Shown one piece after another: positions 51,056 to 59,835 of a stretch of 64,000 nucleotides of DNA. The position numbers were made by a program, and so were the translations under genes. The stretch is from Paenibacillus cellulositrophicus (GTDB lineage Bacteria; Bacillota; Bacilli; Paenibacillales; Paenibacillaceae). The DNA is taken from contig NZ_CP045295.1 in assembly GCF_009363095.1 (NCBI RefSeq), positions 2,728,001 through 2,792,000 of the forward strand, written 5' to 3'. Below the pieces are notes generated by a model, which saw only the letters and a program-made list of their open reading frames with translations, did not search any database and was not told where the DNA came from. Positions within the stretch are counted from its first letter, which is position 1; each line of letters opens with the position of its first letter.

Positions 51056-51697
51056 TTACAGCTTTCTCAATTCCTGCAAAATATTGTCCGGATCCAACCG
51101 CTGCATAAAGTCCGGATTCACGTAGGCAGAACGGATGATGCCGGATTCGTCGATCATAAAGGTGGAAGGAATCGGCAGGATCCAACGGTTCGTCGCATTG
51201 TATTCCGCCAGGTCCATGCCCATTTGTTTCATCATGTTCTGGATATAATCCGGAACGTCGTAAAGGATGTTATAGAAAGCAGCCACGAGACCGTTGGTGT
51301 CGCTCAGGACTTGGAAGGTCAGCTCTTCTTTCTCCTGCTGGGAAAGCGTGTTGTCGGGGCTTTGCGGGCTGACCGCGATCAACTGGCCCCCAAGGGCTTC
51401 GATGTCCGGCAGTAGCTTCTGATAAGCCTTCAGTTGACTGTTGCAGAACGGGCACCATCCGCCCCGATAGAAAGTGAGGACAACAGGTCCTCTGGACAGT
51501 TCATCATAAAGATTAACCGTTTCACCCAAAGCATTCTTGAGTGTAAAATCTTTGGCCTTCTCCCCCTCCTGCCGGCCGTAAGGAATACCGGATTCCTGCT
51601 GCTCTCGGATCTGACGGAACATCTCTGTTTGAATCTCTATAGGGGTATGCGCGATAAATTGCTGTTTGGTTTCCGCTAAAGCTTGAGTTAATGACAT
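51056..51697 (-). CDS. AhpC/TSA-type peroxiredoxin-like protein
   Basis: 213 residues. A thioredoxin-like fold with a Cys-Pro-Phe-Cys site in FYRGGWCPFCNSQL at about residue 80. The second motif is LIAVSPQSPDN. It belongs to the AhpC/TSA superfamily of the redoxin type with a CxxC site; cytosolic reduction of peroxides or disulfides is probable. The start follows AAAGGGAG. It is transcribed towards the tandem repeats and terminator. Confidence 0.9.
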   Translation of the reverse strand: MSLTQALAETKQQFIAHTPIEIQTEMFRQIREQQESGIPYGRQEGEKAKDFTLKNALGETVNLYDELSRGPVVLTFYRGGWCPFCNSQLKAYQKLLPDIEALGGQLIAVSPQSPDNTLSQQEKEELTFQVLSDTNGLVAAFYNILYDVPDYIQNMMKQMGMDLAEYNATNRWILPIPSTFMIDESGIIRSAYVNPDFMQRLDPDNILQELRKL

Positions 51698-51797
51698 GTT
51701 TTGCTCTCCCTTTTAATTAAAACTTTCTTATAGAAGCGGCTTTAAATTAGATAGACTTGCTGGTTATTTATCAGGCTAAATCTCAATTCATGAAGCT

Positions 51798-52313
51798 TCA
51801 TTCGGCAGAAATCTCGGCTGGTGAGGCGAATGCCGCGCGCTTGCCTTGCCTGCGCAAATGGATGATTTGGGCTGTCAAGCCAACAATGAGAATGACGAAG
51901 AGACTGCCTTGAGCGCCGCGGAGAATGGGCGAACTCAGATCGGTGACGAAGGGATGGCCGTTAGGAACACGGGTCAGGGTTTCGGTAATGGTCGGCAACA
52001 TCAGCAGAAACGCTGTCAGGCTCAGGAAGATGGTTTCGAGGTATTTCCCCGCACGCCCTAAGCTCGAAATACGCCCGACGCCGTATCCGGCGAGCAGCAG
52101 CAGGATCGTTGCGGTACCAATGGCATAGCTAGCCGACTGATGTGCGATGGGGAATACGGTGATCGCGCCAATCAGCATCGAAATGAAGTAGACGACACCG
52201 GGCTTTGACCGGGGCACAATCCGTCCGTAGCGAGCAAACATATAGATAGCCAGCGGAATGGCGGGCAAGCTGCTGAGTGTATGCACCCAGCCGAGTGATG
52301 AAATTCCAAACAT
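51798..52313 (-). CDS. small integral membrane protein, TetR-regulated
   Basis: 171 residues from ATG 52313, preceded by GAAGGAGA (an ATG at 52334 lacks this). About four membrane segments are visible (residues 5-25, 37-60, 65-85, 95-110 and 135-155). It resembles DoxX- or DUF2306-like small membrane proteins only in general outline; no reaction can be assigned. An operator CTACCT(N)6AGGTAG lies at 52425-52442 upstream, identical in form to the site in front of the TetR gene at 53409. Confidence 0.75.
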   Translation of the reverse strand: MFGISSLGWVHTLSSLPAIPLAIYMFARYGRIVPRSKPGVVYFISMLIGAITVFPIAHQSASYAIGTATILLLLAGYGVGRISSLGRAGKYLETIFLSLTAFLLMLPTITETLTRVPNGHPFVTDLSSPILRGAQGSLFVILIVGLTAQIIHLRRQGKRAAFASPAEISAE

Positions 52314-52424
52314 AATTGTCTCCTTCCAGTCCATAAGGACAAGGTTGATTTGTTTTGTCTTGGCGCGAGCCGATACTAGCGGCTGACAGCATTTCTGATC
52401 AAAAATTCATTTGATTGTTATTCG

Positions 52425-52442
52425 CTACCTACTAATAGGTAG
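52425..52442 (-). promoter_or_regulatory. TetR operator upstream of the membrane protein gene
   Basis: CTACCT ACTAAT AGGTAG, an 18-bp palindromic site. The same CTACCT(N)6AGGTAG occurs at 53419-53436 in front of the TetR gene. Confidence 0.78.
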
Positions 52443-52830
52443 GTTAAAAAGACAAGACTCCGCCATCTGCTTTAAACGTCCCCCCGTGCCCATCGTGAAA
52501 AGACATTACGCTCGGACCACTCGACGGGACCGGCCACAACCGATATCCCATACTCAGCAGATCTGGATGTATGTCGGGTCCATCGACGGGCAGCAGGAGT
52601 CGTTTAAGCAATCATTCAGCGACAAATCGAATACGCCGTTCTCACTATAGACTGACGATATGTAGACGGCATGCCTCGTATCTGCACTTGGCGGATGAGA
52701 TGCGATTCGTTCGTAAAAAAGCGACCTGATCCTCATTAGAACATAGTCTGCTCTCAAGATGGGTAAAGCTAAAGGGTTCACCTCTTTTCTTCTAGATCAT
52801 GGCTACAAACCATCGCCATCGCGGCCTTCA
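52443..52830. other. intergenic DNA, nothing recognised
   Basis: About 390 bases between the membrane protein operator and the TetR stop. No frame with a ribosome site or family motif and no terminator of note. Confidence 0.4.
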
Positions 52831-53409
52831 TCACGAAGAGAATCGCTCCAAGAGTGAGCTTGTGACGACGCCGAATATCTTCGGATCTCCATAGGCCCGC
52901 GCTGAGAGCATCGCGCCGTGAACTGTCGCCATGAACGCTTCGGCCTCATCATGAGGGGTACCCATCAGTTGAAACTCCCCTTGCCGTGCGCCGCGCTCCA
53001 GCACAGCTGTCAACCATGCCGACAGGGAGCGGAAATGCGCCCGGACCTCTAGGCCAACTTCCTCGGGCAGGACGGGGAGCTGGCTTGCCAACAGCGCGCA
53101 GACACAAAACGGAGCGCTGTCGTCCATGATGCAGGCTTCCCAATAACCAGTATAGAACCGAAGCAGTTCGAGCGGATCGGATACCTGATGCTCGAGATTC
53201 GCCATCCCCTCTTCGGCTTCCTTCCGATACCGGGCAACCAGCGTTCGGACCAGATCGACCTTGCTTGGGAAATGGTGATGGATGCTCGCCTTACGAATCC
53301 CAACCACATCAGCGATGTCGGCATAACTGAAGCCGTTGTAGCCGCCAGCGATGATCAGAGAACGCGCACAAGCCAGGATTTCGTCATAGGTGTTAGATAA
53401 ATTGTTCAT
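52831..53409 (-). CDS. TetR/AcrR-family regulator
   Basis: 192 residues. The helix-turn-helix covers residues 5-55 (DEILACARSLIIAGGYNGFSYADIADVV, then KASIHHHFPSKVDLV). The C-terminal part is alpha-helical. The operator CTACCT(N)6AGGTAG precedes both this gene (53419-53436) and the membrane protein gene (52425-52442), so it probably regulates both. It marks the right end of the accessory region. Confidence 0.92.
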   Translation of the reverse strand: MNNLSNTYDEILACARSLIIAGGYNGFSYADIADVVGIRKASIHHHFPSKVDLVRTLVARYRKEAEEGMANLEHQVSDPLELLRFYTGYWEACIMDDSAPFCVCALLASQLPVLPEEVGLEVRAHFRSLSAWLTAVLERGARQGEFQLMGTPHDEAEAFMATVHGAMLSARAYGDPKIFGVVTSSLLERFSS

Positions 53410-53418
53410 ATCGTCATT

Positions 53419-53436
53419 CTACCTTCTGGTAGGTAG
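53419..53436 (-). promoter_or_regulatory. TetR autoregulatory operator
   Basis: CTACCT TCTGGT AGGTAG, ten bases upstream of the TetR start codon; it matches the site at 52425-52442. Confidence 0.78.
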
Positions 53437-53735
53437 TTTGTCAAATGGCGGCATAGGGGCAAAGCTGGACGGAATCATCAGTAAGGTAAAATGCAGGCGG
53501 GGCAAGGGTTTTAGCGGGTTCTGGGTTCAGGGTCGAGGGGAAACGGTATGCACGTATCCTGTCCCGCTCCCTAAAAATAATATTCCCTGCCCCTGGGTTC
53601 CCCCGGCGGATATCGATTGGGTTTAAAAAAGCCAAGGAAAAACAGGAGTGAGTACCTGAATTTCGTTCGGCTCTTAGGCAGACTATTTATGCTTTATGCA
53701 GACTAATTAGGCTTTGGGTTAACTTTGATTGCTGT
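53437..53735. other. intergenic DNA at the border between accessory and core region
   Basis: No gene or regulatory sequence was recognised. It is G-rich on the plus strand near 53480-53600 and holds short repeats of GGGTT type only. Confidence 0.35.
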
Positions 53736-55268
53736 TTACAGACTATCCTTCACCAACCAAGCCACCGATTCTACATGCATCGTATGCGGGAACATATCCA
53801 CCGGCGTCACTTCCACCGTCCGGTACCCGCCATCCTCCAATATCCGCAGATCCCGCGCCAGTGTAGATGGATTACAGCTCACATACACCACCCGCTCCGG
53901 CTTCATCTCCAGAATCGTCTCCAGCAGCTTTGGATCGCAGCCCTTGCGCGGCGGGTCGACGACGATGACGTCCGCTTCGATGCCCTGCTCCTTCCAGGCA
54001 GGAATGACATCTTCGGACGCTCCGACCTCAAACGTGACGTTGCTCATCCCGTTCAGTTCTGCGTTGCGGCGCGCATCCTCGATCGCTTCCGGCACGATCT
54101 CGACGCCGTACACCTTGCCCGCATGCTGCGCCAGGAATAGAGAAATCGTCCCGATACCGCAGTACGCGTCGATGACCGTTTCCTTCCCGGTCAGCTGTGC
54201 ATACTCAACCGTCTTCCCGTACAGCACCTCGGTCTGTGCCGGGTTCACCTGATAGAACGACCGCGCCGAGATGGCGAACTTCACGTCGCCGATATAATCA
54301 TAAATGACCTCACTGCCCCACAGGACACGAGTCACGTCACCGAAAATCACATTCGTCTGCTTCGTGTTGACGTTCTGGCAGATGCTGACGACCGACGGCA
54401 GCTGTTCGCGGATCTCCGAGATCCACTCGTCCGCATGCGGTATCTTGTCTCCGTTCGTGACCAGAACGATCATCATCTCGCCGGTGCGGAAGGCAACTTT
54501 CACCACGACATGACGAAGCAGGCCTTGGCCGGTTTCTTCGTCGTACGCGGTGATGCCGAGCTTGCGACCAATGGCCTTCACGCTGGCAACGACCTCATCG
54601 TTGTGCTCGTGCTGGATGAGGCAGGCCTCCATGTCGATGATGCGGTGGCTGCCGCGGGCGTAGAAGCCGCCCACGAGGCCGCCTTCGGTGACGCCGATCG
54701 GCACCTGGGCCTTGTTGCGGTAGCGCCACGGCTCGTTCATGCCCAGCGTGGCATGAACCTGGATGCCCTGCGCGGCACCGCCGGCTGCGGCAGCGGACGC
54801 CGGCGCAGCAGCATCCGCGCCTGCCGCCCCCTGGGCGGCCTGCTGCCCGCGCAGCTCGGGCTCGCCGAGTACCTGCAGCTTGCCGATGCGCGTCAGGTTG
54901 TCCACGACCAGCTGGCGCTTCCACGCGAGCTGGGCGGCGTAGTCCATGTGCTGCAGCTGGCAGCCGCCGCACTGGTCGTAGATCGGGCAGGGCGCCGCGA
55001 TCCGGTTGGGGCTCGCCTGCACGATGTCAAGCAGCTTGGCGTAGCCGTACTGCTTCTTGGTCTTGAGCACCTTCACGCGGACCTTCTCGCCGGGAAGGGT
55101 GCCCGCGACGAACAGGGTGTAGCCTTCTGCTCGGCCAACCCCCTCTCCGTCGTGGTTCATGCCGATGATGTCGATGACGGCCTCATCGTTTTTCGCTACC
55201 GGCAGGCCGGCAATCGCTGCAGGCGTGCTGCGGCGGCCGGAATTCCGGCGGCTGTGTCGCTTGTTCAT
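53736..55268 (-). CDS. rlmD: 23S rRNA (uracil-C5)-methyltransferase, RlmD/RlmCD type
   Basis: 510 residues from ATG 55268, preceded by AGAAGTGA; a longer frame to 55397 has no ribosome site. N-terminal TRAM domain (about 25-85), then an iron-sulfur motif C-x5-C-x2-C in [19 protein letters not shown]-binding motif [24 protein letters not shown], catalytic Cys in [14 protein letters not shown] and general base region. In Bacillus, RlmCD modifies U747 and U1939 of 23S rRNA, so dual specificity is possible. A run of Ala/Gly (about residues 145-175) in the central domain is unusual and is probably a flexible insert. Confidence 0.93.
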   Translation of the reverse strand: MNKRHSRRNSGRRSTPAAIAGLPVAKNDEAVIDIIGMNHDGEGVGRAEGYTLFVAGTLPGEKVRVKVLKTKKQYGYAKLLDIVQASPNRIAAPCPIYDQCGGCQLQHMDYAAQLAWKRQLVVDNLTRIGKLQVLGEPELRGQQAAQGAAGADAAAPASAAAAGGAAQGIQVHATLGMNEPWRYRNKAQVPIGVTEGGLVGGFYARGSHRIIDMEACLIQHEHNDEVVASVKAIGRKLGITAYDEETGQGLLRHVVVKVAFRTGEMMIVLVTNGDKIPHADEWISEIREQLPSVVSICQNVNTKQTNVIFGDVTRVLWGSEVIYDYIGDVKFAISARSFYQVNPAQTEVLYGKTVEYAQLTGKETVIDAYCGIGTISLFLAQHAGKVYGVEIVPEAIEDARRNAELNGMSNVTFEVGASEDVIPAWKEQGIEADVIVVDPPRKGCDPKLLETILEMKPERVVYVSCNPSTLARDLRILEDGGYRTVEVTPVDMFPHTMHVESVAWLVKDSL

Positions 55269-55734
55269 GCTGCTTGAGTCACTTCTTTCGAGTATATTTT
55301 GAAAGGGAAAGCCCGATGCACGGCGGCCTGTCCACCTGTATTCGTTAAAGTTATATGAGGAATGATATTCCGTTACTTGCTCTGCAAACTGATCCATGAC
55401 TATCCTTGTACCGCATATACTCCTCTATGATTCATCCATGTTCCGCATACTAATCCTTGCTCATTCCTTGCTCCACACACTAATCCATCTTTATCTCGCG
55501 AGTCATAAGCCCCACAACTCCCTGGCTTCATTTCTTCCCCGCATCCTTCCCATTATAACAGAAAAGCGCACAAAAAAAGTCAAGATGCCCTGCCCCCATC
55601 CATGGCGGATGAGCCGCATGCCGACACCTTAACTCCCCTGCGATGATCCACCGCCTGCCCAGCTTCCCTGCGGCCGGACGAACCATTCTGTTCCTATCCA
55701 TGTTGTCTATATCGAGGTATGTCAAAAACAAGCC
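55269..55734. other. intergenic DNA, nothing recognised
   Basis: About 470 bases between the methyltransferase start and the lipid kinase stop. Short frames here have no ribosome site or homologous motifs. A promoter for the methyltransferase gene is expected but no clear boxes were found. Confidence 0.4.
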
Positions 55735-56616
55735 TTACGCAAAAATCCGCAAATGCTGCGGCAGCACCGAAAACTGCCCTGGCAGCGTTCCGCCGAGCTC
55801 TCCGTCCAGGTTCAGCAGCACCTTGCCAGGGGACGTCACTTCCATCGATTTCGTGCGGAAGTAGACGACCTTCTTGTCGTTGAAATGCTCGCCACGCAGC
55901 GCGAGGCTGACCAGCCGCACGAATTCGGCCAGGTTGCATTTCTTGAGGGCGATCACGTCGAGCAGGCCGTCGTCGATCCGCGCGCCCGGCGCGAGCTTCT
56001 CGAAGCCGCCAACGGAATTCGTGTTCGTGATCAGGAAGATCATGAACTCGTCATGGATCGTCTCCTGGCCCTCGGCATTGATGATCAGCTCCTGCGGAGA
56101 CAGGCTGACCATCTTCTCCACGCCTTTAATATAATAAGCGAGCTGGCCGATCATCGTCTTCAGCCGGCTGGGCACGTCGTACGTCAGCTCAGTAAGCGTG
56201 CCTCCCCCGGCGATGTTGATGAAATACCGGTCATTCGCCTTGCCCACGTCGATCGGGCGGGTCTGCTGGCGGATGACCAGATCGCAGTAGTCCTCCCAGT
56301 TCCTTGGAATGCCCAGCCCCCGCGCAAAATCGTTTGTCGTTCCGACCGGAAACACGCCGAGCGGCGGCAGGTTATCCCGCTCCGCCATGCCGTTGACGAC
56401 CTCGTACAGCGTGCCGTCCCCGCCGGCGGCAATGATCATGTCGTACCCCCGCTCCACGGCGTCGATGGCCGCCTTCGTGGCGTCCCCTTCGCCCATTGTG
56501 GCATGGCAGGAAGCCTCGATGCCGCCCTGATCGAGCCGGTGCAGAATGTCCGGCAGTCGCCGGCGCATCTCCTCCCGGCCTGAGGTGGGATTATAAATCA
56601 AACGTGCTCTTTTCAT
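55735..56616 (-). CDS. dagK: diacylglycerol kinase family lipid kinase (DagK/YegS type)
   Basis: 293 residues. It has the catalytic motif AAGGDGTLYEVVNG at about residue 66 (GGDGT) and FPVGTTNDFARGLGIP, the conserved sequence of the DagK/YegS family. C-terminal beta-rich domain with KKCNLAEFVRL. It phosphorylates diacylglycerol with ATP and recycles it into phospholipid synthesis on the inner membrane face. Length is normal. It precedes the cbiX/yerC gene pair on the same strand. Confidence 0.92.
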   Translation of the reverse strand: MKRARLIYNPTSGREEMRRRLPDILHRLDQGGIEASCHATMGEGDATKAAIDAVERGYDMIIAAGGDGTLYEVVNGMAERDNLPPLGVFPVGTTNDFARGLGIPRNWEDYCDLVIRQQTRPIDVGKANDRYFINIAGGGTLTELTYDVPSRLKTMIGQLAYYIKGVEKMVSLSPQELIINAEGQETIHDEFMIFLITNTNSVGGFEKLAPGARIDDGLLDVIALKKCNLAEFVRLVSLALRGEHFNDKKVVYFRTKSMEVTSPGKVLLNLDGELGGTLPGQFSVLPQHLRIFA

Positions 56617-56664
56617 ACATACGCCACCTAATAAGTTGATAATTTCCGAATAAGCGCCTGTTCC

Positions 56665-57444
56665 TTACAATGACGCATCAGCACCACGCGCAAGCCAGCT
56701 CCGGATCTGCCTCTCCATCCAATGGGTCAGCAACGGGTGCGGCAGCAGCGCTTCACCTGAATACCGGTAATTTAACCCGTCCAGCCGCTGCGGAATCACC
56801 GTCCGGGTGAAATAGCCGTCACTCAAAAACAGCGGAGCTGCGATCACCTGCATTCCGCGTTCTTTCTGCCAGTATTCCACCTTCGCCCGTACGCTGTCGG
56901 GCCGAAGCAGGGCATAATCCGCCGCGGCCAGGCCGCCGATCGCCCGGGCGCTCTCCGCCAGGTGTGAGAGGCCTTCCTCCCAGCGCTCGCGGAAACCGTC
57001 ATGGCTGCTGCCGTGACCAACAAGAATAAGAACCTCCTCGTCGGGGTTCTTCGATTCCGTCTTCACTTTATCCCACACCATGCGGGCCACGTCCGGATCG
57101 TTGTCGATCGGCTCTCCGTACAGAATATTCGCCCGGATGCGAAATGGCTCCAGGTCCGTGTCGATGGCCGGGGCGTCAATGACGCCGAGCGCATATGCGA
57201 TTTCATTCACATGGGTGCTGCCCGAAGAGACAAACAGCGGAATCACCAGTATATCCGTAGCGCCCTGACGCTCCAGATGATCGATCCCGTCCTGAATCAA
57301 GCGGCCTTCCACGATCTCCAAGAACGAAGCCGCCACAGGGAGTTCTCCCCGCAGCGGCAGTTGCCCAACGGCATCGTCGACCAGCTGGACCCAGGAGGAT
57401 TCCCTGGAGCCGTGACTGATAACAAGTACCCCCGGTTTGCGCAT
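56665..57444 (-). CDS. CbiX-family sirohydrochlorin chelatase-like protein
   Basis: 259 residues made of two CbiX-like halves: VISHGSRESSW at residue 8 and LVGHGSSHDGF near residue 142 (each with the catalytic His in the HG motif). Metal chelation into sirohydrochlorin for siroheme or B12 is the family role, but this long form is also found in Bacillota without complete pathways nearby. The ATG lies 1 base after the yerC stop codon, so the two genes are translationally coupled. Confidence 0.88.
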   Translation of the reverse strand: MRKPGVLVISHGSRESSWVQLVDDAVGQLPLRGELPVAASFLEIVEGRLIQDGIDHLERQGATDILVIPLFVSSGSTHVNEIAYALGVIDAPAIDTDLEPFRIRANILYGEPIDNDPDVARMVWDKVKTESKNPDEEVLILVGHGSSHDGFRERWEEGLSHLAESARAIGGLAAADYALLRPDSVRAKVEYWQKERGMQVIAAPLFLSDGYFTRTVIPQRLDGLNYRYSGEALLPHPLLTHWMERQIRSWLARGADASL

Positions 57445-57445
57445 A

Positions 57446-57736
57446 TTAACGCCCGAGACGCTCTAACGTCATTTTATACCCTTCGTTGCCATAATTCAAA
57501 CAGCGCTTCACCCGCGAAATGGTGGCCGTGCTGGCTCCCGTCTCCGCCTCGATCTGATTGTACGTGCTGCCCTTGCCGAGCATGCGCGCCACTTCCAGAC
57601 GCTGGGAGAGGGATTGGATCTCGTTGACAGTACACAGATCGTCGAAAAATACGTAGCATTCCTCTACATCTTTAAGAGTTAAAATGGCTTCAAATAGTTG
57701 GTCGATGCTTTTATCATTAAGTTTCTTCAGCTGCAC
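57446..57736 (-). CDS. yerC: YerC/YecD-family TrpR-related regulator
   Basis: 96 residues, exactly the family length. It has FFDDLCTVNEIQSLSQRLEVARML followed by the helix-turn-helix GSTYNQIEAETGASTATISRVKRCLNYG, which is the hallmark of the YerC/TrpR-like group. It is a small cytosolic DNA-binding protein of uncertain target. It is the first gene of the yerC-cbiX pair; a lipid kinase follows. Confidence 0.92.
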   Translation of the reverse strand: MQLKKLNDKSIDQLFEAILTLKDVEECYVFFDDLCTVNEIQSLSQRLEVARMLGKGSTYNQIEAETGASTATISRVKRCLNYGNEGYKMTLERLGR

Positions 57737-58260
57737 TGAAATATCATCCCCTATTGTAACTATTGCCTATTCAGGATTTTGCTCCCGTCACAGGGTCTTT
57801 CCACATTTAATATCGGTCAATCCGTGTTCAAATGATAGTCCTCTATGTACTCCCATTGTACCGAGCCGGTATGAACTTTTCAAGCGTTAACGGATTCACG
57901 CACTGAAGAGTTGCATGGCAGCAGGCCAAATAAAGCGACATGGATCCGCCGCCCGGTCCCCGATGCCCTTCCACGGTTAAAATGCATAGAACACCACCTT
58001 CCAATTGAAAGCGCTTAAATTATACATCATCCAGACGGGCTTGTACATGTTTTGGTGGATCATTTCCAATTCCCGGCATTGGACTCCGGGTTGTGATCAG
58101 AAATTGGCGATATTCCTTCTCCCGGATCTTCCGCACACGCACCAACCGGGCCGCTGCTGAATCTTGTAGGATAAGGGCTCTGGGATCCTTCAATGCCGAT
58201 TTTTGTGCAAAAGAAAAACCGCCCGATATGGCGGCATGGCGCGTCGCTCTGATGTTGGTG
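57737..58260. other. intergenic DNA, promoter region of the yerC operon
   Basis: About 520 bases, AT-richer in the first third. Only overlapping short frames without ribosome sites. I recognise no regulatory site. Confidence 0.4.
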
Positions 58261-58410
58261 TCCACTCATTCCTGACTCGATGGTCCTTCTCTATGTCGGC
58301 CCATTCATCCCGGACCCGAAGCTCCTTCTCTATGTCGTGCCCATTCATTCCAGATCCGAAGCTCCTTCTCTATGTCGTGCCCATTCATTCCAGACCCGAA
58401 GCTCCTTCAT
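58261..58410. repeat. 40-bp tandem repeat array
   Basis: Units CCATTCATTC CAGACCCGAA start at 58301, 58341 and 58381 with strict 40-base period, and a more degenerate unit starts at 58261. The last unit overlaps the 3' end of the gene at 58385-58621, which encodes its final residues from the repeat. Confidence 0.85.
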
Positions 58411-58621
58411 TGGCTTGTGCGTTCTTCTCCTTATGATAATCCTCCCAAAGCGGGGCGATGTATTGTTCCAACGTGTTTACGATCTCATTTCTCCGGCCTT
58501 CTTCGATATTGACCGTGTCATTTAAAATATCGTTCCGAATCCGGATGAGCACAAATAGCGGAGGTAATGCCACCTCACGCAGCGCCTGAATCATGTGTTC
58601 TTCTTGAGACGAAATATCCAT
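58385..58621 (-). CDS. hypothetical protein with repeat-derived C-terminus
   Basis: 78 residues from ATG 58621 (ribosome site AAGGAAG). It is helical and charged (SQEEHMIQALREVALPPLFVLIRIRND). The last residues (NEGASGLE) are encoded by the first unit of the 40-bp array. No family was recognised. The presence of the array at the stop codon suggests that the C-terminus is variable among strains. Confidence 0.6.
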   Translation of the reverse strand: MDISSQEEHMIQALREVALPPLFVLIRIRNDILNDTVNIEEGRRNEIVNTLEQYIAPLWEDYHKEKNAQANEGASGLE

Positions 58622-58858
58622 CACGGCATCTTCCTTTTCTGTTTGGGATGAGCTCATTATAAACCGTGACATTAGTGTCAGGGTCAAGCAAAAATTAGCC
58701 GCATTCCAACGTTGCCGACCGTTTCATCCGCTGCTTCCGCGCCGCCTGGGCATCCGCCCGTTTCCGCTCCTATCCCTGTCTACCGGGCTAACGTCCATAC
58801 ATTATGTTTGCCCAGCACATACAGTATAGTAAATCATTCCAAAAAGGAAAGTGATACC

Positions 58859-59452
58859 ATGCCTGAGCATTACTACCATAAGTCAAAGGCAAAGCCCAAA
58901 GCTGACCACCGCTCGCTGAACGAATTTGCCTCCCCATATCCACAGTCCCCGTATCCCGGCATTCAAGGCTATCCGGACTTTGGAGCACCCGGCGGGTTAC
59001 CCGGCGGCGCTCCCGGGTTTGCGCCTTATTACGGACCTGAAGGGTTGGCAGGTACGGCCGAGATCATCCCGCCAGTATCCGCAGCCGCCTCTGCTGCTCC
59101 CGCGGCCGCCGCAGCCGCAGCCGCCGCACCGGTCGCTGCAGCAGCCGAAACCGCCAAAACCGGCTTCTCCCTCGCCCAGCTCGGCGACCTCAAGGGACTG
59201 ATCGACCGGGTCGGCGGCATCGACGGCATTGTGAACTCCGTCGGCAAATTCCAGAAGGTGATGACCGGTATGCAGCAGATCGCCCCGATGTTTAAGCTGT
59301 TCGCGGGTCTCGGTAAAGGGAAAACCAACAGCAGCAATGATGGTGAGTACAGACCGCGTCGGAGAAAGAAGTCCAAGAAATCGTCTTCCAAGAAAAAATC
59401 ATCATCGAAGAAGAGCTCGTCGAAAAAAACATCCAAGAAGAAGCGTAGCTGA
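58859..59452 (+). CDS. low-complexity protein with basic C-terminal tail (YqfQ/VrrA-like)
   Basis: 197 residues from ATG 58859, preceded by AAAGGAAAG. A Pro/Gly/Tyr-rich N-terminal third (about 25-65), a long Ala run (about residues 78-98), a helical core (LGDLKGLIDRVGGIDGIVN; FQKVMTGMQQIAPMFKLF) and a Lys/Ser-rich tail. This order, especially QQIAPMFKLFAGL, is like the YqfQ/VrrA-type proteins of Bacillales, which are spore- or envelope-associated. The basic tail might bind nucleic acid. The call is tentative. Confidence 0.65.
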   Translation: MPEHYYHKSKAKPKADHRSLNEFASPYPQSPYPGIQGYPDFGAPGGLPGGAPGFAPYYGPEGLAGTAEIIPPVSAAASAAPAAAAAAAAAPVAAAAETAKTGFSLAQLGDLKGLIDRVGGIDGIVNSVGKFQKVMTGMQQIAPMFKLFAGLGKGKTNSSNDGEYRPRRRKKSKKSSSKKKSSSKKSSSKKTSKKKRS

Positions 59453-59835
59453 TGCCAAAAAATCCACTTCCATTGCCGTTTAAGCGTCGAACGAAGCCTT
59501 CATTGGTGCGATGAGCCGGTGTCATGAACCGGTGCCATATCGTACCTCATGCCCTATCGTACTCACCATTCACAGTATCGATACCCTCATGTCGCCCATT
59601 TTACCGAAAGAATAACGATGATTCCCTCTTCGCCACCATATTATGCCCAAAGAACATACAAGCGCCAGGTCCCTGCTCAGAAGTCTCTCCACTTCCGTGC
59701 TTGGCCTGGCGCATTCCGTTCTACCATACGTTCTCTTGTCCTGTCGCCCGTTCTACTTTATCCTGCTCTTGGCCGATTGCCCCGTTCTACCCTGCCACAC
59801 TCTTGGCCTGACGCAATCCCAGATAGTCCTTCCCC
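59453..59835. other. intergenic DNA with weak repeats
   Basis: The sequence CGTTCTAC recurs at 59717, 59749 and 59783, suggesting a degenerate array of 32-34 base units with CTTGGCC. Nothing else was recognised. Confidence 0.35.

Noticed and set aside
52554..52781. A 75-residue minus-strand frame between the membrane protein and TetR gene
   Set aside because: No ribosome site or recognised motif; overlaps no conserved feature.
54435..55277. Plus-strand open frame opposite the RlmD gene
   Set aside because: Antisense shadow of the GC-rich methyltransferase; no motif or ribosome site.
55753..56583. Plus-strand open frame opposite the lipid kinase
   Set aside because: Shadow frame; the minus strand has intact DagK motifs.
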